Below are positions 1 through 14,229 of a DNA stretch of 64,000 bases, piece by piece (position 1 is the stretch's first letter; each line of letters opens with the position of its first letter). The notes under the pieces were generated by a model, which was given only the letters and a program-made list of their open reading frames with translations, did not search any database and was not told the DNA's origin. This stretch comes from Centropus unirufus (taxonomy: Eukaryota > Chordata > Aves > Cuculiformes > Centropidae). The position numbers and the translations under genes were made by a program. The stretch lies in the NCBI GenBank assembly GCA_013397695.1, contig VYZI01000242.1, forward strand, positions 345,822-409,821, written 5' to 3'.

Positions 1-3000
1 CTATTAAAATCCAAAGCCTAGACTGTCAGGCCATTACTCACTCTAAATAGTACCTTGCACCAGTGATAGCTCCTCTAACTTGAATTGAAAAAAAATGTAC
101 CTTACCTTCATTCACATTACAATATACAGAATCTTAATATGACCCAAAGTAAATGAAAAAATATCAAATATTTCTAATTTTTTAAGATGTTTTGGTAGGA
201 ATTAATAAGTTGAGTAAATTAGAGCCATCCCTAGAGGGATCCGCAGGTGGGTAAGCAGAAGTAAAGATTCACTTTTAAAGCCATATTTAAGACAAAGTGA
301 CTTTAATTATTTTTAATGGGAATTTTATAGAATAAAAGCAAGTGACTTAAAACCAAACTCTTTTTTTTTTTTAAACAAAAAAAAAAAGGGGGGATGGATC
401 CAAACCACAAAATGTAAATAGTCTGGAAAATCCACACCAAAGTCTGATGCTGGCATGTGGGACTTTGATCTAATAAAACCTGTAGAGCAAACAGTACCCA
501 TGTGGGGAAAATACCAATGGTCTAAAATGATATAAAATGAAATGATGGAACAATACAATTAGTAGATCATTTTCCTCAGGGCTATTTTCAGGCCATGTAT
601 TTGAAGCAGATTAATAGCCAGAACTAGATTGTTTTACTAAACCTAATTTCACTAAATTTGGATGGAGCTTGATTTACCTTGAACAGAAAGACAAAAGACC
701 CAGCAAAATTCTCAGGCCGTGTTACATATTGTGTTCTATATGGAAAATAATAAGAATGGGAAGTGCAAGGAAGAGAAAGGTCTCAAGCAGGGAAGGAACA
801 AGTAATGTAAAGACCATGACATTTTATTTCTTTGCTAAACTCCTTTAGAAGAACTATCCATTTAGTTCTTGCAGAGATTCCTGCTGTGTATAGCAGTTTG
901 GTATGCACTCCGGATTCTACATGAATGAAATATACAGCTGACAATCTAACCTGTGTTATTTTCTAACCATTCAAGTTCTGGCTGCAGGCTGGATGACAGA
1001 ATTTTTTTTAACTAGAAATAGTTTGAAAACATGGAAGAGAGCTTCTAGAAATAGCCTTCCACAAAAGACATGGTGGTGTTTGTGTCAGCTGTATCAACAC
1101 AATTGTGGTTTGGAAATTTTCTTTACAATTTTCTTTTTTAATTGCTATTTCTAACTCTGCTCATAAGAGGAAGCTAAATTCTTTTGTCTTAATTTAGGCA
1201 GTATGTAATGGACCTGTGAAAACAGAGACATTTAAATATAGGAACTCTTAAGTCTCCATTTCCAGTATTTAACATTTGGTGACAAGATTTTTGAGGAAAA
1301 TATCCTTGATTACCCATGACAATGAATAACAGTACCTTTTAAGGAACTTTTAAAAGATATTTTTTAAAGATATTTTAATTTTTTTAGGTAGTATTTTAGT
1401 TATGTGGTTTAAAGGCAAAATGCTAAAAGGACAGTCCAGTTTACGGAATTAACTGTCTGTTAAAATCCCGTTTAAAATTTTATAACACTACAGTTTATCG
1501 CCATTGAAAGTAATTTAACATCTAGTGTCTGGTCTCTACTGTTGCCGTCATTTGTTATCCTGGATCTCTAATAGACTGCTTCAAATTGAGTAACATATCA
1601 TACAGGAACCAAACTAGAATTGGTGCTCCGAATGACTTAAGTAGACTGGTGGTGTTACGCACTCTCTCTTCCTTACAGCAGGTTTATTCTTCTGTAAATT
1701 GGTCTTTATGTTATGTAGTTAGGGTTATCTCATATTTATAGACATCAGGACATAGCATTCTCTTTGACTGTCATGAATTGCACTATTCAAACCAGAAAGC
1801 ATAAGTACAGTGAAGTGGAAACTGGTCTCAACGCAACTGGGTCTGTCCAGGAAGGCGATGGATAACTTGAGTACGGTAAGAGAAACTGAGTAATTACTGA
1901 AGAGCACTAAGGCAGGTAAAGTATATACTGTCCTAAGAAAGAATCAAGTTTCCAAAATCTGTTTGACAGAGAAAATTAAAAAAAAAGAGGGAGATCTTTT
2001 TATGCATCTTAGCACAGTTGAAACTGATGTCAAACATGAAAGATAAAAGACAGCTTGTGCAATTTCTAATTCGTGATCAAATTATAACAGAGGACAGGGA
2101 GTCCAACCTGAGAAGAGGATTATCAGAAAGACTTTTTTTGTACATTGAAAAAATCAAAATATGCAGATTTATTATGCTAAGGAAGGCGACCGAGCCAGGC
2201 CATACATATTGAGGGGATGGGAGGAAAGAAATGTTAGTGCCTTGGATAAGTAAATCTTAAACCTCCTATAAGAATATAGAAATTGAATGGAACATTCAAA
2301 GGAGAAGCCTCAACAAAATCTGATCCATTATTTAGAAGCAGGATGAAACTTGCACAGAACATGGAGAAAGAGAAAACAGAAAAAAATCAGTTTTAAGCAG
2401 TATCCAGTGTTTAGACAGACTATAATCAGAAGAAGCAACCTATGTTTTAGAAAAGTCAGTAGACAAAGACTGAATGCATCTAAAACTAAGTTAATTATGG
2501 CCATCTTACCATGTTGAACAAGAAGCAAAAAGAGGAATTTTTGTGAAATTCATCCAAAAAATTACTGTAACTGGAATAACATCATCTTAAATACTAGTAA
2601 AAACTTCATCATTTGTAAAATAAACCCTGGGGCACAAGCTTGTGTGCAAACAAGTAACAAAGGTTTTGATGAAGTTAGTTGTATTAAAATAAGGAAAGCA
2701 GGAAGAGAGCAGGATAACATTACCTAGTATAAATATGTATGAAAGAAGAAAACAAAACCCCAACCTGTGTCAAAGTTTGTTTCCTGAAACAAGATATGCT
2801 TCTGAACAATTTTTTGTGCTGTTTAGAAGTAGCATCAGTAGAAAACTATCAATTTTAGAGGTAAACTCTCAAAGCTAATGTCCAAGACAACACCTCCTCT
2901 TCAGAAAGAAACTGAAGGAGTAAGTGGTTAATTCTGAAATTCTAAGTTTAGAAACAGAAGCATCTGCAGAGACGCTGGTAAAAGAACTTACAGTATTGTA

Positions 3001-6000
3001 ATAGTTGCAGGGCTGCGTAGAGGAAGAATTACAGAGATTCCTCCAGGAAACCAGAGGAAGTATACAAAAGGATTTTTTGCAACAGGCGGTTAGCAAAGGA
3101 TCCCTCCTATATAAGCAATAATAAAAGGCAGCTAATACAGAATTTGTCTTGTATGCAGCTTTACCATATCCTGTAAAAACAGTGATATTTAGGGCAAACT
3201 GCCACCATCTAGCCAAGTGTCTGGTTGTTGATAGCATTTAAGGCTGAACCATGAAAATTAAATGATGGAATAATACCTAATGGGTCCTGGGGAGACTCCT
3301 TCACTATAAGAGTTACAGAGACACCTATCAGGAGTGAGGTAGTCATAACAGTCCTGCTCTGGTCAAGGGGCTGGCCTGAAAAATTGCCTGAGCTTTCTAG
3401 TTCACTTAGGGGATCTGTAACAGTGGCAAGGGTCTGCAACTGCATTTGGGACAAGACACTCTAGTTAGCTACCCAGTAAAAAAAACCCAAATGAAGTGCA
3501 AAATGAAAATTAGAGTCAGAATATTTCCTGGGAAATGAGTTTCCAGGTTCTCCACTGAAATGAAGGACCAGCCAATACAAAAGCATTGTTCCTTGTTCTT
3601 TCCACCTCCTCTTCTCCCTAATCACTTTCCTCAGTCCTAATTCATTAAAGCACGTGGTGAATATTAGAGAGCTTTTGAAGTGCCCTAGAAATCCCAGGAC
3701 AACTAAATGCATGACTTGGTGTTTTCCATAAAAGTAAAGGTTGGTAGAGGTAGTGCATGTACTTAAACATCTGATTCTTATTTTGTGTCTGTTCCTGTTC
3801 CTATTCTTTTGCAAAGCTAAGAATTTATCTGTGTGCTACTGTCTCACTTCCAAATAGGAACGTTGGGGGGAACCTGCAGACTATGGATCCACCTGATGAA
3901 CTTAGATATGCAGGCTCCCACGTGCGCCCAGCAGCCTTCTTCAGCCTTTGGGAGCCCTCGCACAGGGTTAGCAATGCCTAGAATCTTTGGTGAAATGCAC
4001 TGTAGGTTTGGAAGGCTCAAGCAGTGATTTTTTTGCTTACAGTAAGGAGGTGGAAACATATCCTTGGACCTTGCCAACAGAATGCCCCTGTATGTTAAGA
4101 GCAAAGTCAAGGTAAGCCATCCCTTCCAGCACTTTTCTGTGTAACTAGAGGCAGGCAGAGTTAGCAAGATGCCATTGGAAGCCCCTCCATTTGCTTGGAA
4201 TGACTTGGATTGGGCTCTGCCAAACTGTACAAAATACATATTCCCATCCCCAGGATCTTGTGTTATATCTACCTCTCTACCTCAGTGGGAGTGGACAAAC
4301 ACCTGTGTCTCTTTGGCCATGCCAGGGTTGAGGCTGGGGACACTGTGGTCCTGTAGAAACAGAAGTAATTTTCCTGTCTGTGCCCCTAGGAAGATTTTGG
4401 TAAGTGCCTGCATAGCTTCTTAGGCCATAAATTGAGAAACACCTGGTACCCGAGAACCTCTCAGGTCCTGGAATATTTGGGATATTTTTTAGAGAGAAAG
4501 ATATTAGAGAAGCTTGTAATACCAAGTAGTTGCTAAGGTTTGTTCTCTTCACAGGTTCCCAGGGCTACTGTAGTAAAAGTAACTAAGGAAGACGAACAAG
4601 AATGATGTGTTATGGTCAAAATACATATGTAGTGCTGGAGATATTTTTTATAAGCTTTAATCTTGCGCGTCCTCACAAGTAGTTTCAAGTGTCAGAATGA
4701 TTGTGACTATGCTATTGCTTAGGAATGAGAATGTAACAGAAGCCTTTTCAAAATACTAAGCATAATACAAGAAATTCAGTGTACTTTAAATTTTATTAAG
4801 CACTCTATTCATGTGGTACAGTGCAAAGTCTTGCCATACAAGGATTTTATTCTCAAGGAAGAGAATTCATAACCTACTATCTTATGCTACAGGGAATGGA
4901 GACAAAAGGCCAAGTAAAAGTAATCCTTTTTGGTCTTGTTTCACAAAAAGGGCATGGAGAGCTAAATCACTTTTTGGGGTCATGCAGAAAGAATATAATA
5001 ACCTGGCAACATGTAAGGACTAATTCAGTCCTTTCCATTAAAGCATCCTTTCCTTATTTGTGTGCTGCATTACTATTATAAGAAATTAAGATACACTTCC
5101 TGAAGTCTCCACTATTATGTGTTGTCATTCTCAGTTCAGTAAGAGTCTGTAATTTAGTTGAGCATGATAGTGTGCTAGATGCAAACTTGCAGGTAGTTAA
5201 AATGGGCTGCTCTTATCTCCAGATGACCTAAAACTAAACCCATCAAAGGTTGCTTGATCTTCCTCCATGTTTTGAGAATAGGTTTTGTGTGGGAATAGAT
5301 TGGGCAAAAGAAATTAATAATTTGGCATTCAATTAGTCATCGTCACTGTCTGTGCTTGGACTCGGTTGACAGACATTAAAACTTAAAATTTGTCACATTA
5401 CAAAAAATGTCACATTAAAAGCAGTGATGAGAAGAGCAAGGTAGGTATTGATAAACTTCATTTTTGAGGATTGTTGCTTATGGTGTTTTCTAGAGCTGAA
5501 TTTAGAATAGTAACATGATGGATAGCAAATCATTTAAAAACAAATCCTGTTTAGGTGTTTAGATTGTATAATAGGATCTCATTTAACAGAGGTTCTTGTT
5601 AACTCATTAAGGAAATTGAAGACAGGAATGAAAATAGCTTTTCATACTGTCAAAGGCACAATGATGCATTGAGTTATTTCAGAAGCAGGTGTATTTATTC
5701 CATTGATTCTTTCAAAAATATTCTGTGGATTTCATGGCTTCTACTTTTCTTCCTTTATTTCCATCAATCTATAATTAATCTTGGGGAATATTTGCCATGC
5801 ATCATTGTAATTCGGTACTCTATGAAGTTGTTTTGTGAGCCTGTCTGTTGCAGACATGAAGGAAGGAATTTTTTTTTAAGATATAGTAGGTGCAAGAAGT
5901 GAACATCAAGAAGGCCATTCTTGGCTCTCTTGCTGTGAAGTTTCTACAGCCCCAAAGATTAAAGGCAAGAAATGAGAAGACGGAAAGAGTGCAAACACAT

Positions 6001-7824
6001 GGTAGAAAAGAGAAGTAGAAACAGGAGAGGGAGAAAGCATTCCTTTAAAAAAACTATCCCTGTCATCCCCTATACAGTTTTATTTGAACACACGCATGTT
6101 TAGACATCTTTAAACATATAACCATTTCTGAAGTGAGGGATGGAAAATGCTTGGGTTTGGTTTTCTGGTATTTTATCTGATACATTTCCAGCAAATGAAC
6201 TTTAAAAATTATCGGGTATATGCTGTCAGAGTGGTTGAATTCTAGCATTAGGGGAAAAAAAACATTTTCATTAAATGTAACTCAGAAATTTAGGGAATCG
6301 GAAAGCTTTGGTACTCATTAAAAAGAGATCTCCCTCTTTCCAAGTTAAGGAACTAAATAGATGGAGAGTTCAGTGTATTCCTACTGCAAAAAGTAGTTGA
6401 TTAATGAGAACTTCTCTCACAACTATGTTGGACAACAAACTGCAAAGAAGTAACATTTGCTTGGCTTTGAAAAGGAAAAAATTTGGTTAAGGAGCATATG
6501 AAATATTTATTTATTAGTATTATTCTAATGCATTCTGCTTGTAGCATTCCTGTATTATGAGGTTCTGCCGTGGGTACATAAATGAGCTATGTAAAGAGGA
6601 CTTTACAAATCAGCCTTGCTGAGATGCTTACTGAAGTACTAAGCATGTAGGACAATGTTCTTCCTTGTGTTTCACAAAATTGTGGGGATTTAAAATGGAC
6701 GCATTAATAGCCTCCATCTTTGCTAGAGTGACTTCGCCTCATAAATATTAGCTGTCTCTTTGACAACCACATCAGATTAGTGTCCCTTGTTTTTCCAAAT
6801 TGACAATCTGCCAGGAGATTTTCCTCATTCTATATTAATTCCAGCTGATTTGCTTCTAGTCCATAAGAGGATTTTCTTTGATAGCGTTGTGCTGTGTTAT
6901 AGCTGTTAGTACTGTTATGTTGTATCTCATTTCTCACTTCATTGTTTAAAGTCATTTGGTTCGCTCTATGTGATATTCCATTTCTCCTTTCTGGTGGCGT
7001 CTTCCAGGTGTGCAACATACACACTTTTTATTCACAGAGTTACAAGTCTTTTCTTCACTTAAAGGTCATTATAGAAAATCTGAAAATAGCGTGTCCTGAG
7101 ACATGAGATGTTCTCCTAACAGCTTCCCTCTAGTTTGGAAGTTCTTTATTTAGCACAGTGTCAGTCATCTCCCTTATTTTGTTATTAATCAAATTCCTAA
7201 TTCCCAGTTTTTCCACTCTAGCAACTCCCCTTGAATGCATTGGTATAATCAAAGTAGATTGCATCTAACGTATTTCCCGTGTCTACAGAAAGCCAGTATC
7301 TTCTCAAAGAGAAATATCATCTTTATCTGGCATGATATGACTTTTTTCTGTTCTCCATCCACTTTGCAGAAACAATTATTCTTTTGGGCATGTCTGTGGT
7401 TCTTGAATTCTCCTGAAAGAACATCACAGCTTTTATTTGGAGCTTTATCTAAGAGAAATCTTCAGGAGGTTATGAAAATGGTTTGGACATTTTCTGCATG
7501 AAAGACAAGGAAATGGTTGCACCGCCTCTAATATGTTTTAATGTGTCTCTAAATAACAACTTCCACAGAAACCCCAGCATTCAGACTGTGCAGATGCTGA
7601 TTCTAGTGCTGTGATATGATTACAATAAACTTATTTAGAGGAGGAACACAAGGATTTATAACAGTAATCTCCTTTACCAGGCAATGAAGTTTGAGCTTTC
7701 TGTCTTTCATAAGGTTTTTGGTTAAATTTTGGAGCAAGGTGAAAGAGAAAATAATTCTAGTTTCTTAGGAGGGAACAAGAGTTCACATGATCATTTAAGG
7801 TAATGATTTTTGGCAGGAGGGAGG
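1..7824. other. unique AT-rich noncoding DNA
   Basis: No gene or interspersed repeat is recognised here. All frames are broken by stops at short intervals, and the longest minus-strand frames (about 120-130 codons near 2.9-3.2 kb and 3.8-4.2 kb) give proteins I do not recognise. The segment holds a T-run/A-run pair near 361-387 and a slightly more GC-rich patch at about 3840-4560 where several splice-site-like sequences fall close together (see findings). The rest is featureless to my reading. Confidence 0.6.
361..387. repeat. poly(T)/poly(A) inverted run
   Basis: A run of 12 T is followed by AAAC and then a run of 11 A, ending in a short G run. The two runs could pair as a simple AT hairpin. 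The pair lacks the body of a retroelement on either side, so it is described only as low-complexity sequence. Confidence 0.85.
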
Positions 7825-8411
7825 GTAAAGGAAGTGCAACCTGCAGATTGAGGGAGGTGTTTCTCCCCCTCCTTTCTGCTCCCATGAGACCTCACCTGGA
7901 GCACTGCATTCAGTTTTGGAGTCCTCAGCACAGCAAATACATTAATGTGTTTGATTGAGTCCAGAAGGGGACGTGAAGATGATTTGAGGGCTGGAGCACT
8001 CCCTATATGGGGACAGTCTGAGAGAATTGGGATTGTTTAGCCTAAAGAATAGAAGGCTCCAGGGAGGCCTTATAGTAGCTTCCTAGTGCTTGAAGGGGGC
8101 CAACAGAAAAACTGGGAAGGGACTCTTTATCAAGTAGTATAGTGATAGGAGGAAAAGTAATGCTTTTAAGCAGAAAGAAGGGAAATTTAGATATTAGGAA
8201 GACATTTTTTTTTACCATGAAGGTGATGACATACTGGAACAGGTTGCCCAGAGAAGTCATGGATCCCCCCTCCCTGGAGGTGTTCAAGGCCAAGTTGGAT
8301 GAGGCTTTGAAAATTTCATCCAGTGGGAAGTGTCCCTGGTCCACAGCAGAAGATTGAGAACTCGATAATCTTTAAGGTCCCTTCCAATCCAAATCATTCC
8401 ATGTTTCTATG
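7825..8411 (+). mobile_element. CR1 LINE, 5'-truncated 3' end (tail type A)
   Basis: This is the 3' part of a CR1 non-LTR retrotransposon inserted on the plus strand. It begins in the region coding the C-terminal part of ORF2 (gagggaggtg...ctcccc, then gagacctcacctggagcactgc), runs through the familiar gagaattggg and ggttgcccagagaagtcatgga blocks, and ends in the CR1 tail ctttaaggtcccttccaatc followed by degenerate octamer repeats (cattccatgtttctatg). CR1 ends in short ATTCTATG-like repeats rather than poly(A), and that is what is seen. The reading frame is broken, so the copy is dead. The upstream limit is approximate because the first 30 bases are diverged. Plus-strand copies at 43382-44041 and 48921-49171 share the same tail. 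Confidence 0.93.
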
Positions 8412-8681
8412 CTTTTGCCACTATGAAGAACAACCTAACTAAATCTTGATGGTTCTAATAGATGTGTAGACTTTTTAGTCCAAAATTATATATTTTTTCT
8501 AAAACCTGCATTAAAATGGCACATTAAGCTTGCAGCCCAAGCTATGAAAACATGTGTTCAGATGTCATGAATGTCATTTTTTAAGGTGACACAGAAGCCT
8601 CTTTCTTGATCTTAAAACTTTTTTTTCCCAATAGTAAGGCTGTCAATATGTAAGTTAAAAATAAGAAAAAACACAAAACCC

Positions 8682-8710
8682 AAAGGTACTCTATTGTAAA
8701 GGTACTCTAT
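8682..8710. repeat. short tandem duplication (16-bp unit)
   Basis: The 13 bases aaaggtactctat occur at 8682-8694 and again at 8698-8710, giving a unit of 16 bases. It looks like a local replication-slippage duplication in otherwise unique sequence. Confidence 0.9.
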
Positions 8711-11700
8711 GCAAACACTCACAGTAACAGAAGCAAGTGTAAAACATTGATAAACCTATTCCAAAAGTTATTAGTCATCTGCGATCACTGCATGGAAAAA
8801 AATAATGTCCATCCTAGTGACATGAGTGGCAAGCCCATCCAGAAGTTGTGTGATAGCAATGAGGACATGTCAATGCACATTAACTGATTAGAAGCTCCCA
8901 CCTAATGTCTCTGTGGGCTTGAATGTATTCTCTGTTTGTTTGAACTCAATACACTCTACCTATTTTTTCTTTATAGATCTCAGAAAAAGTGTCTTTTTTA
9001 AACTCTTTTATTGCTAGATTTTTGGCTTCTGTCAGAAACAGTGCAAGGGCAAACAGTATTCAAAAGGTTGCATTTTGCCTCCAGCTAAATTCACTGAGTG
9101 TCAAAGCAAGTGATTTATTTATTTATAAAGCAAAATCAACTTCATTTTCAAATCACGATGATTTACATGAAGGGGAGGGGAAGTTGGAGACTTAAGTTCC
9201 TTGCTTGGTTCTTATTTTATTTAGCTTGATTCTGCTGTTAAATGTGACCCTGTAGCAGTTTATGGCTCCCATACAGTATACCTTTTGAGTGAAAAATAGA
9301 TTCATTTGGCCATAGTTTCAGGGAATGTTATTCTAGACTTTTACACTGCTGAAAGTTTTATTGCTGCTATCAATGGGAGAAGCTATAGACTTTAAAATAA
9401 ATCTGCTCAATACCTACCTGCTGATTGTCTCAGCTCATACCTGTTTTCTATGCAATTTAAAACAACAATTAAATTAAAAGAAAACAGAAAAAATGGTCTT
9501 ATTTAACTCTTTGTAACTGATATTTTTTCCTGCAAATGTTTTTCTTTTTTCACCCCTAAACTTGAAATCAAGTAGATGTGGAGTGAAAATATTTTCTGTT
9601 CTCTAACATTCTTTATTAAGCTTAAAAGTGTTTTCACTTTTTATATGGAATCAAGACTAGATCTTAAAATGGTTTTGTGGAAAGCTACGCAAGGCAAGAT
9701 ATTAATTCAGTGGCTGACATATGTTAAATGCAGTAGGCCCAGATATAAAATGAGCAAGTCTCAAACTTTACTTTATTTACCACAAATAATATGGCTAATA
9801 ACAAAAGTTAAGGTTTGGGCCAGTGGACTATTTTGCCAGTCTTCTCCACCCAGCTTTGGCAAGCAACTGCATCTTGAAAGTGATTGGTTTGGTCCAGAGA
9901 AGTGAGCTAAAAGAACCATATTTCCATAAAGGATTTTTCTCACAAAGCCATTTTTTGAATGGATTTTATCCAATTGTTCTAATAGTGATACAGGCACACT
10001 AAATTCAAGATACTTGTAGATCCTAGTTACTATCTATTCATGATATGAGACCATCTGGATTTGGGACCCCTAAAATGTGGATCAAAAGAAAGGCAGAAAT
10101 GTAAAGTTTTATTAGGATTTGTTGTTTTTGTTGTTGTATATGTGTGGTTTCACATCATAGTGTTAAATTTTTCAGAAACGAATCCAGTATTTCTGTGAAC
10201 AGGAACAACGTTGCTTTTTTTTATGTTTTCACTTCATCCAGCTAAGGTAGATCCAAACATGAAAGGTCACCTGCAATATTTTAATAAAGTATCATACAGG
10301 ACTGTGAGTTCATAAAATCATAATTCCTTTAGGTTATTGCTAATACAGTTTCTTCTGGAACATGGACAATGTATTGATATTTTGTAGTTAATAGGTTGCT
10401 CTAGCAGAATTCAATGTATAGTGACTTAAATAAGTCACCCTGGAATGGAAAAACAGTATTTCTTAAAGGGGGAAGTTCAATTGACTCTAGTCTGCTTTAT
10501 TCAAAAAGAAAAATGACCATTTGTGTGCCATTTCTTGTGTCAGGCTTGCAGCTGCTGTGAAAGAGAGGTCCCCCGTAAAGACCATTCACTCTCTGATAAA
10601 AAATTCATATGCTGGTATTGAGAGGGTCCTATATGAGGAAAGAATTAATTTCTTCAAGGAAAGCAGTCCATAGGCAAAGCTGCGGTATGCAACTCTGTGT
10701 AAACCCTCATAAGGCAGCACTGAGAGTGAGGTGGCACAAGCCAGCAAGGGATCCCTTAGTCCTGTTGGCACTGAGCTGCCCAAGATGAGTAACAGAACAC
10801 AAAGAATGCGCATACATCATGATGGCATCCTGCAAATAGAAACATAACTTGAATTCGTCACTACCACTGCTACTTCTTCTTTTCCTGGGCCTCTTCTTTT
10901 TAGAAAATGTTGAAAACCTGAAGTTTTCTTCTTACTGGCAGCCACTAGGCACATGAGAATGCAGAATAAGCAGAAATTTCCATTTCTCTAAGAGCTGACT
11001 ACATTGCCAGGAGCCAGATTGACTTCAGTTCCTCAAGATTAAACTACCGTGTAACTGCAGTATAACCTCTTTGCACTTTGTCACTGTGCCTTATGGTGAC
11101 CTGAAAAGATTATTTGACCAGACAAGAGGGGAGCTTCTGAGACAGTTAAGCCCTTAGGCAACCCTAGAGTGAATTCTATAGCTTAAATACTGAAGAACCT
11201 CCCAAAAATAAAAAATCAGGAGTAGACTTCTTGACAGACAGAATTTGCCCTGATTGAGTACTCTGCTAACAAGTCTACAACCTCTTCCCCACTCTTCACT
11301 CCTTTAGGAATGTTGTTGGTGTGCCCATGGTAGTCAGCTCTTTTCCACGCCAGCCTGTACTCTGGGGCATTAGTTTTAAGCATCACTAGGCATAAAATAC
11401 ATATCAACAGGTTCCAGGAAGCCTAACAAAATCTAATGTACAGTCAGTAAACTGAATTCTTTACCTTATTGTTTCTCAAACATTTCTTTCATCTTCTGTG
11501 CCTTCCCAGCCTGTCTGAGGGCCCAGGTAGAGGGAGTGGGACTAATCCAGGTTTCAGCACCCAGCAACCTAAATTTCTGGCAAGTGTTGTTTCACAGTTA
11601 AATAACTGCTACTTCTCATTGCTGTGCAGTGAAAGGCAAACGTATTCCACCCATCACATTTGAATTGATCTAGGCACTCTCTGAACAAACAGTGTTACTT

Positions 11701-13211
11701 TGGTTTGGTTTTTTTTTCGAAAGTCTGCAAAGGAGCAAACTCTGCCCTTGTCAGGGGTTCTGGGAGAATCAAACCACAAAATTATCATAATTAGTAGAAC
11801 CGAGATGGGTAAGAAAAATAAACTTAGAAGAGGAAGCCAGTGAAGATAATCTGCATCTTCTTATACTTGCCTGGAATTCACATGCAATAGCTTTGTGGGA
11901 CTTGCTCAGAAAAATCAATACTCAAAATGAAATATTATCAGAATCCTCATTTCAGCTGTGGTCTCAGTAAGGAGCCATAATGTATCCATGAATAATATTT
12001 AGCTTCAATCTCTTTTACAGCCGCTCCAAACAGATGAGCAATTTTTTGAAAAGCAACTGTTGAAGATGCACTTTTGCCTCTTCATCAAAAACATATAAAG
12101 ATGAAATATATTGCAGTATTTATTGCGATGTATTACAAACCTTCCTGGTGATCCAGTACAGATGTTTCTTTTTCTGTCTGGCACTGACCTTCAACAGTGA
12201 TGGTGTGAAAAGCCCTAGATTTTATGACAGCTTAACTCAGAATATATTAGAACCTCTGTATTAATATGTATTTGAAGCCCAGCTGTAAATGCTGAATATG
12301 GAAAGAAATGCTGTACCTTGTACTCCACTATAAAGTTTAAATATGAAGAGAAAGATATTCATAGAAGTATAAGCAGGGTTTAACAATATATGTGTGAAAT
12401 GAAGTTCCCTCTCTATCTTCCCCTATCACACAAATAGTTCTTTCCAGGCATTCCACGAATTTTGCACTTTTTAGGTAAATCTAATTGTCAGCAACATAAA
12501 AGGTACCAGAAAAGTAACACACAGGCCTGCAAGGTAGAGCTGTGCATGGACATACTGGTCACTTCATAGTTAGATTTGTATTCCAAGACAAGATATATGT
12601 GAGCCACAGCTGTGAGACGCAGGCTGTCACACGTTTGTCTGTAGCTGACGTTCTGATCCAGTCCTGTCAACTTGAGTGAAGCAAACAATTCTAACGCTGC
12701 TCACTGAAGGACCCACCTTGTCCCAGTGATGGAAATGTCAATAGACCTACGGAAGTGATTCCTCTCCATAGTCCTCTATGGCCTGTGACCCTGACTTCTT
12801 AGAGATGTTTTTTGATTCCATTTGTGGCAGCCCCTAGAGTTCAACAAGCTATTGCCATAATCAAGGACTCTAGGAATGGGCATTCCTCTAACAAAGGAGT
12901 GGCACTAGTAGTTCCAGGCACATCTTTGTTTCCAATTTTGGTGATTCCCCAGAAAAGTAAAGAAAAAAACTTAATTCCCAGAAAAAGGTGGTCTTTTGGC
13001 AAGCATTACTTAGAGTTGTCAGCTTTGATGCTGCAGCTGGCAGCATCTTGGAGGAAAAAAGATGAAGCAGAACAGATGACCAGGAAGGCAAACAGATGAT
13101 GTTCACAGAGGCATTGAGAGAGGGAATTGTTTGTTCTCCAACTGAATAATTTTAATTATGTTTGTGTTCTTTCCTGCATTTCTTTGTGTTGCTTAACCTA
13201 GCTATCTCCTC

Positions 13212-13240
13212 TGTGTGTGTGTGTGTGTATGTGTGTGTGT
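13212..13240. repeat. (TG)n microsatellite
   Basis: Alternating TG dinucleotides run for 29 bases with one interruption (TGTATG around 13228-13231). Such tracts are common in vertebrate DNA and are often polymorphic in length. Confidence 0.95.
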
Positions 13241-14179
13241 TTTGTTTTGCTCCCATATGTTGCATGCCTACATGTCCTGTCAGGTATGAATTATGGCTTT
13301 GCTTCCACAGGCATCGCAGTGAGACAGCTCTGGCTCAGATAGTGCCCTGACCTCTGCAGATGAGGTGTCACTGATAGCAGGCTATTGAACAGTGTTGGCC
13401 TTGTCATACTTCAGTCCTCCTCCTGGCCCATAGCTGTGCCAAGTGGGTCAAGAGCAACAAATTCACAATATTTATCGGAGAGATAATAGAAAGGATTACA
13501 AGTGTCCCTGAATAGCAGGCAGAGAAAGATCTGTAGAGGACACTCACTGTTCACCTAGGAATGACTTTATGAAAGGAAAGCTTTGTCTTTAGGGGCACTA
13601 GATATTCTTTCAGTGCCTGTGACTCTAGAAGGTGGCAGCTCACCTTCTCTGCACCCTGTGCTTAGCCTAGACATTGATTGCACAGGCAAAGATGGCTCAT
13701 GATGGAAGGAGAACCAGTTGTGGAGGGAAGAAACTCCTGACTAAGGTAGCTACCACCCTCCTTTGACTTACTCCTGTGCAGATATCACAGGGTACTCAAT
13801 TCATCACCACATGGTTCAGAGAAATAATCCCTCAGAGGATGTATATTGCTGGCAGATTTTGTGCTGTGGCCTTCAGGTAGCTCACTGTTCGAAATTGCTG
13901 GTAGTAATGAGACCATGCAGCAAGCCCAGAGGGAAGACTGGAAATCAGTAGCAGGTGAGGCCCGTCACTTCCACCGTACTGGGTTGTATCTCAAGCAGGT
14001 GAGTTTGAAGTAGCACTTGCTGCTTGAATATGGCACAGTCATAGATGCAGAGGAACACAGGATAATTTGTAAATCTTAATATCATACTATCTAAGACATG
14101 TTAGGGTGACTACAGAAGAACCTAGAGACTTCTATGATGCAGATGTGACTGTTGAAGACATTTTGGGCACTCTTGTCAG

Positions 14180-14229
14180 TTTAGAAATACTACTGTATTT
14201 TTATAGTAGTATTTAGAAATACTACTGTA
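14180..14229. repeat. overlapping direct and inverted repeat
   Basis: The 18-mer tttagaaatactactgta occurs at 14180-14197 and again at 14212-14229. Between them lies agtagtattt (14205-14214), the exact reverse complement of aaatactact (14185-14194 and 14217-14226). The segment can therefore form a 10-bp stem on either side of the central arm. This is the product expected from template switching during replication. No function is implied. Confidence 0.9.

Noticed and set aside
2875..3454. Two adjacent minus-strand frames (120 and 81 codons) considered as a retroviral or gene remnant
   Set aside because: No motif of gag, pol, env or any cellular family could be read, and there are no LTR or splice signals around it.
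8042..8357. Frames on both strands over 8.0-8.4 kb
   Set aside because: These lie inside the 3' noncoding part of a CR1 copy and are chance frames.
13880..13900. gttcgaaat considered as a tRNA T-loop
   Set aside because: No matching stems, D-arm or anticodon arm upstream.
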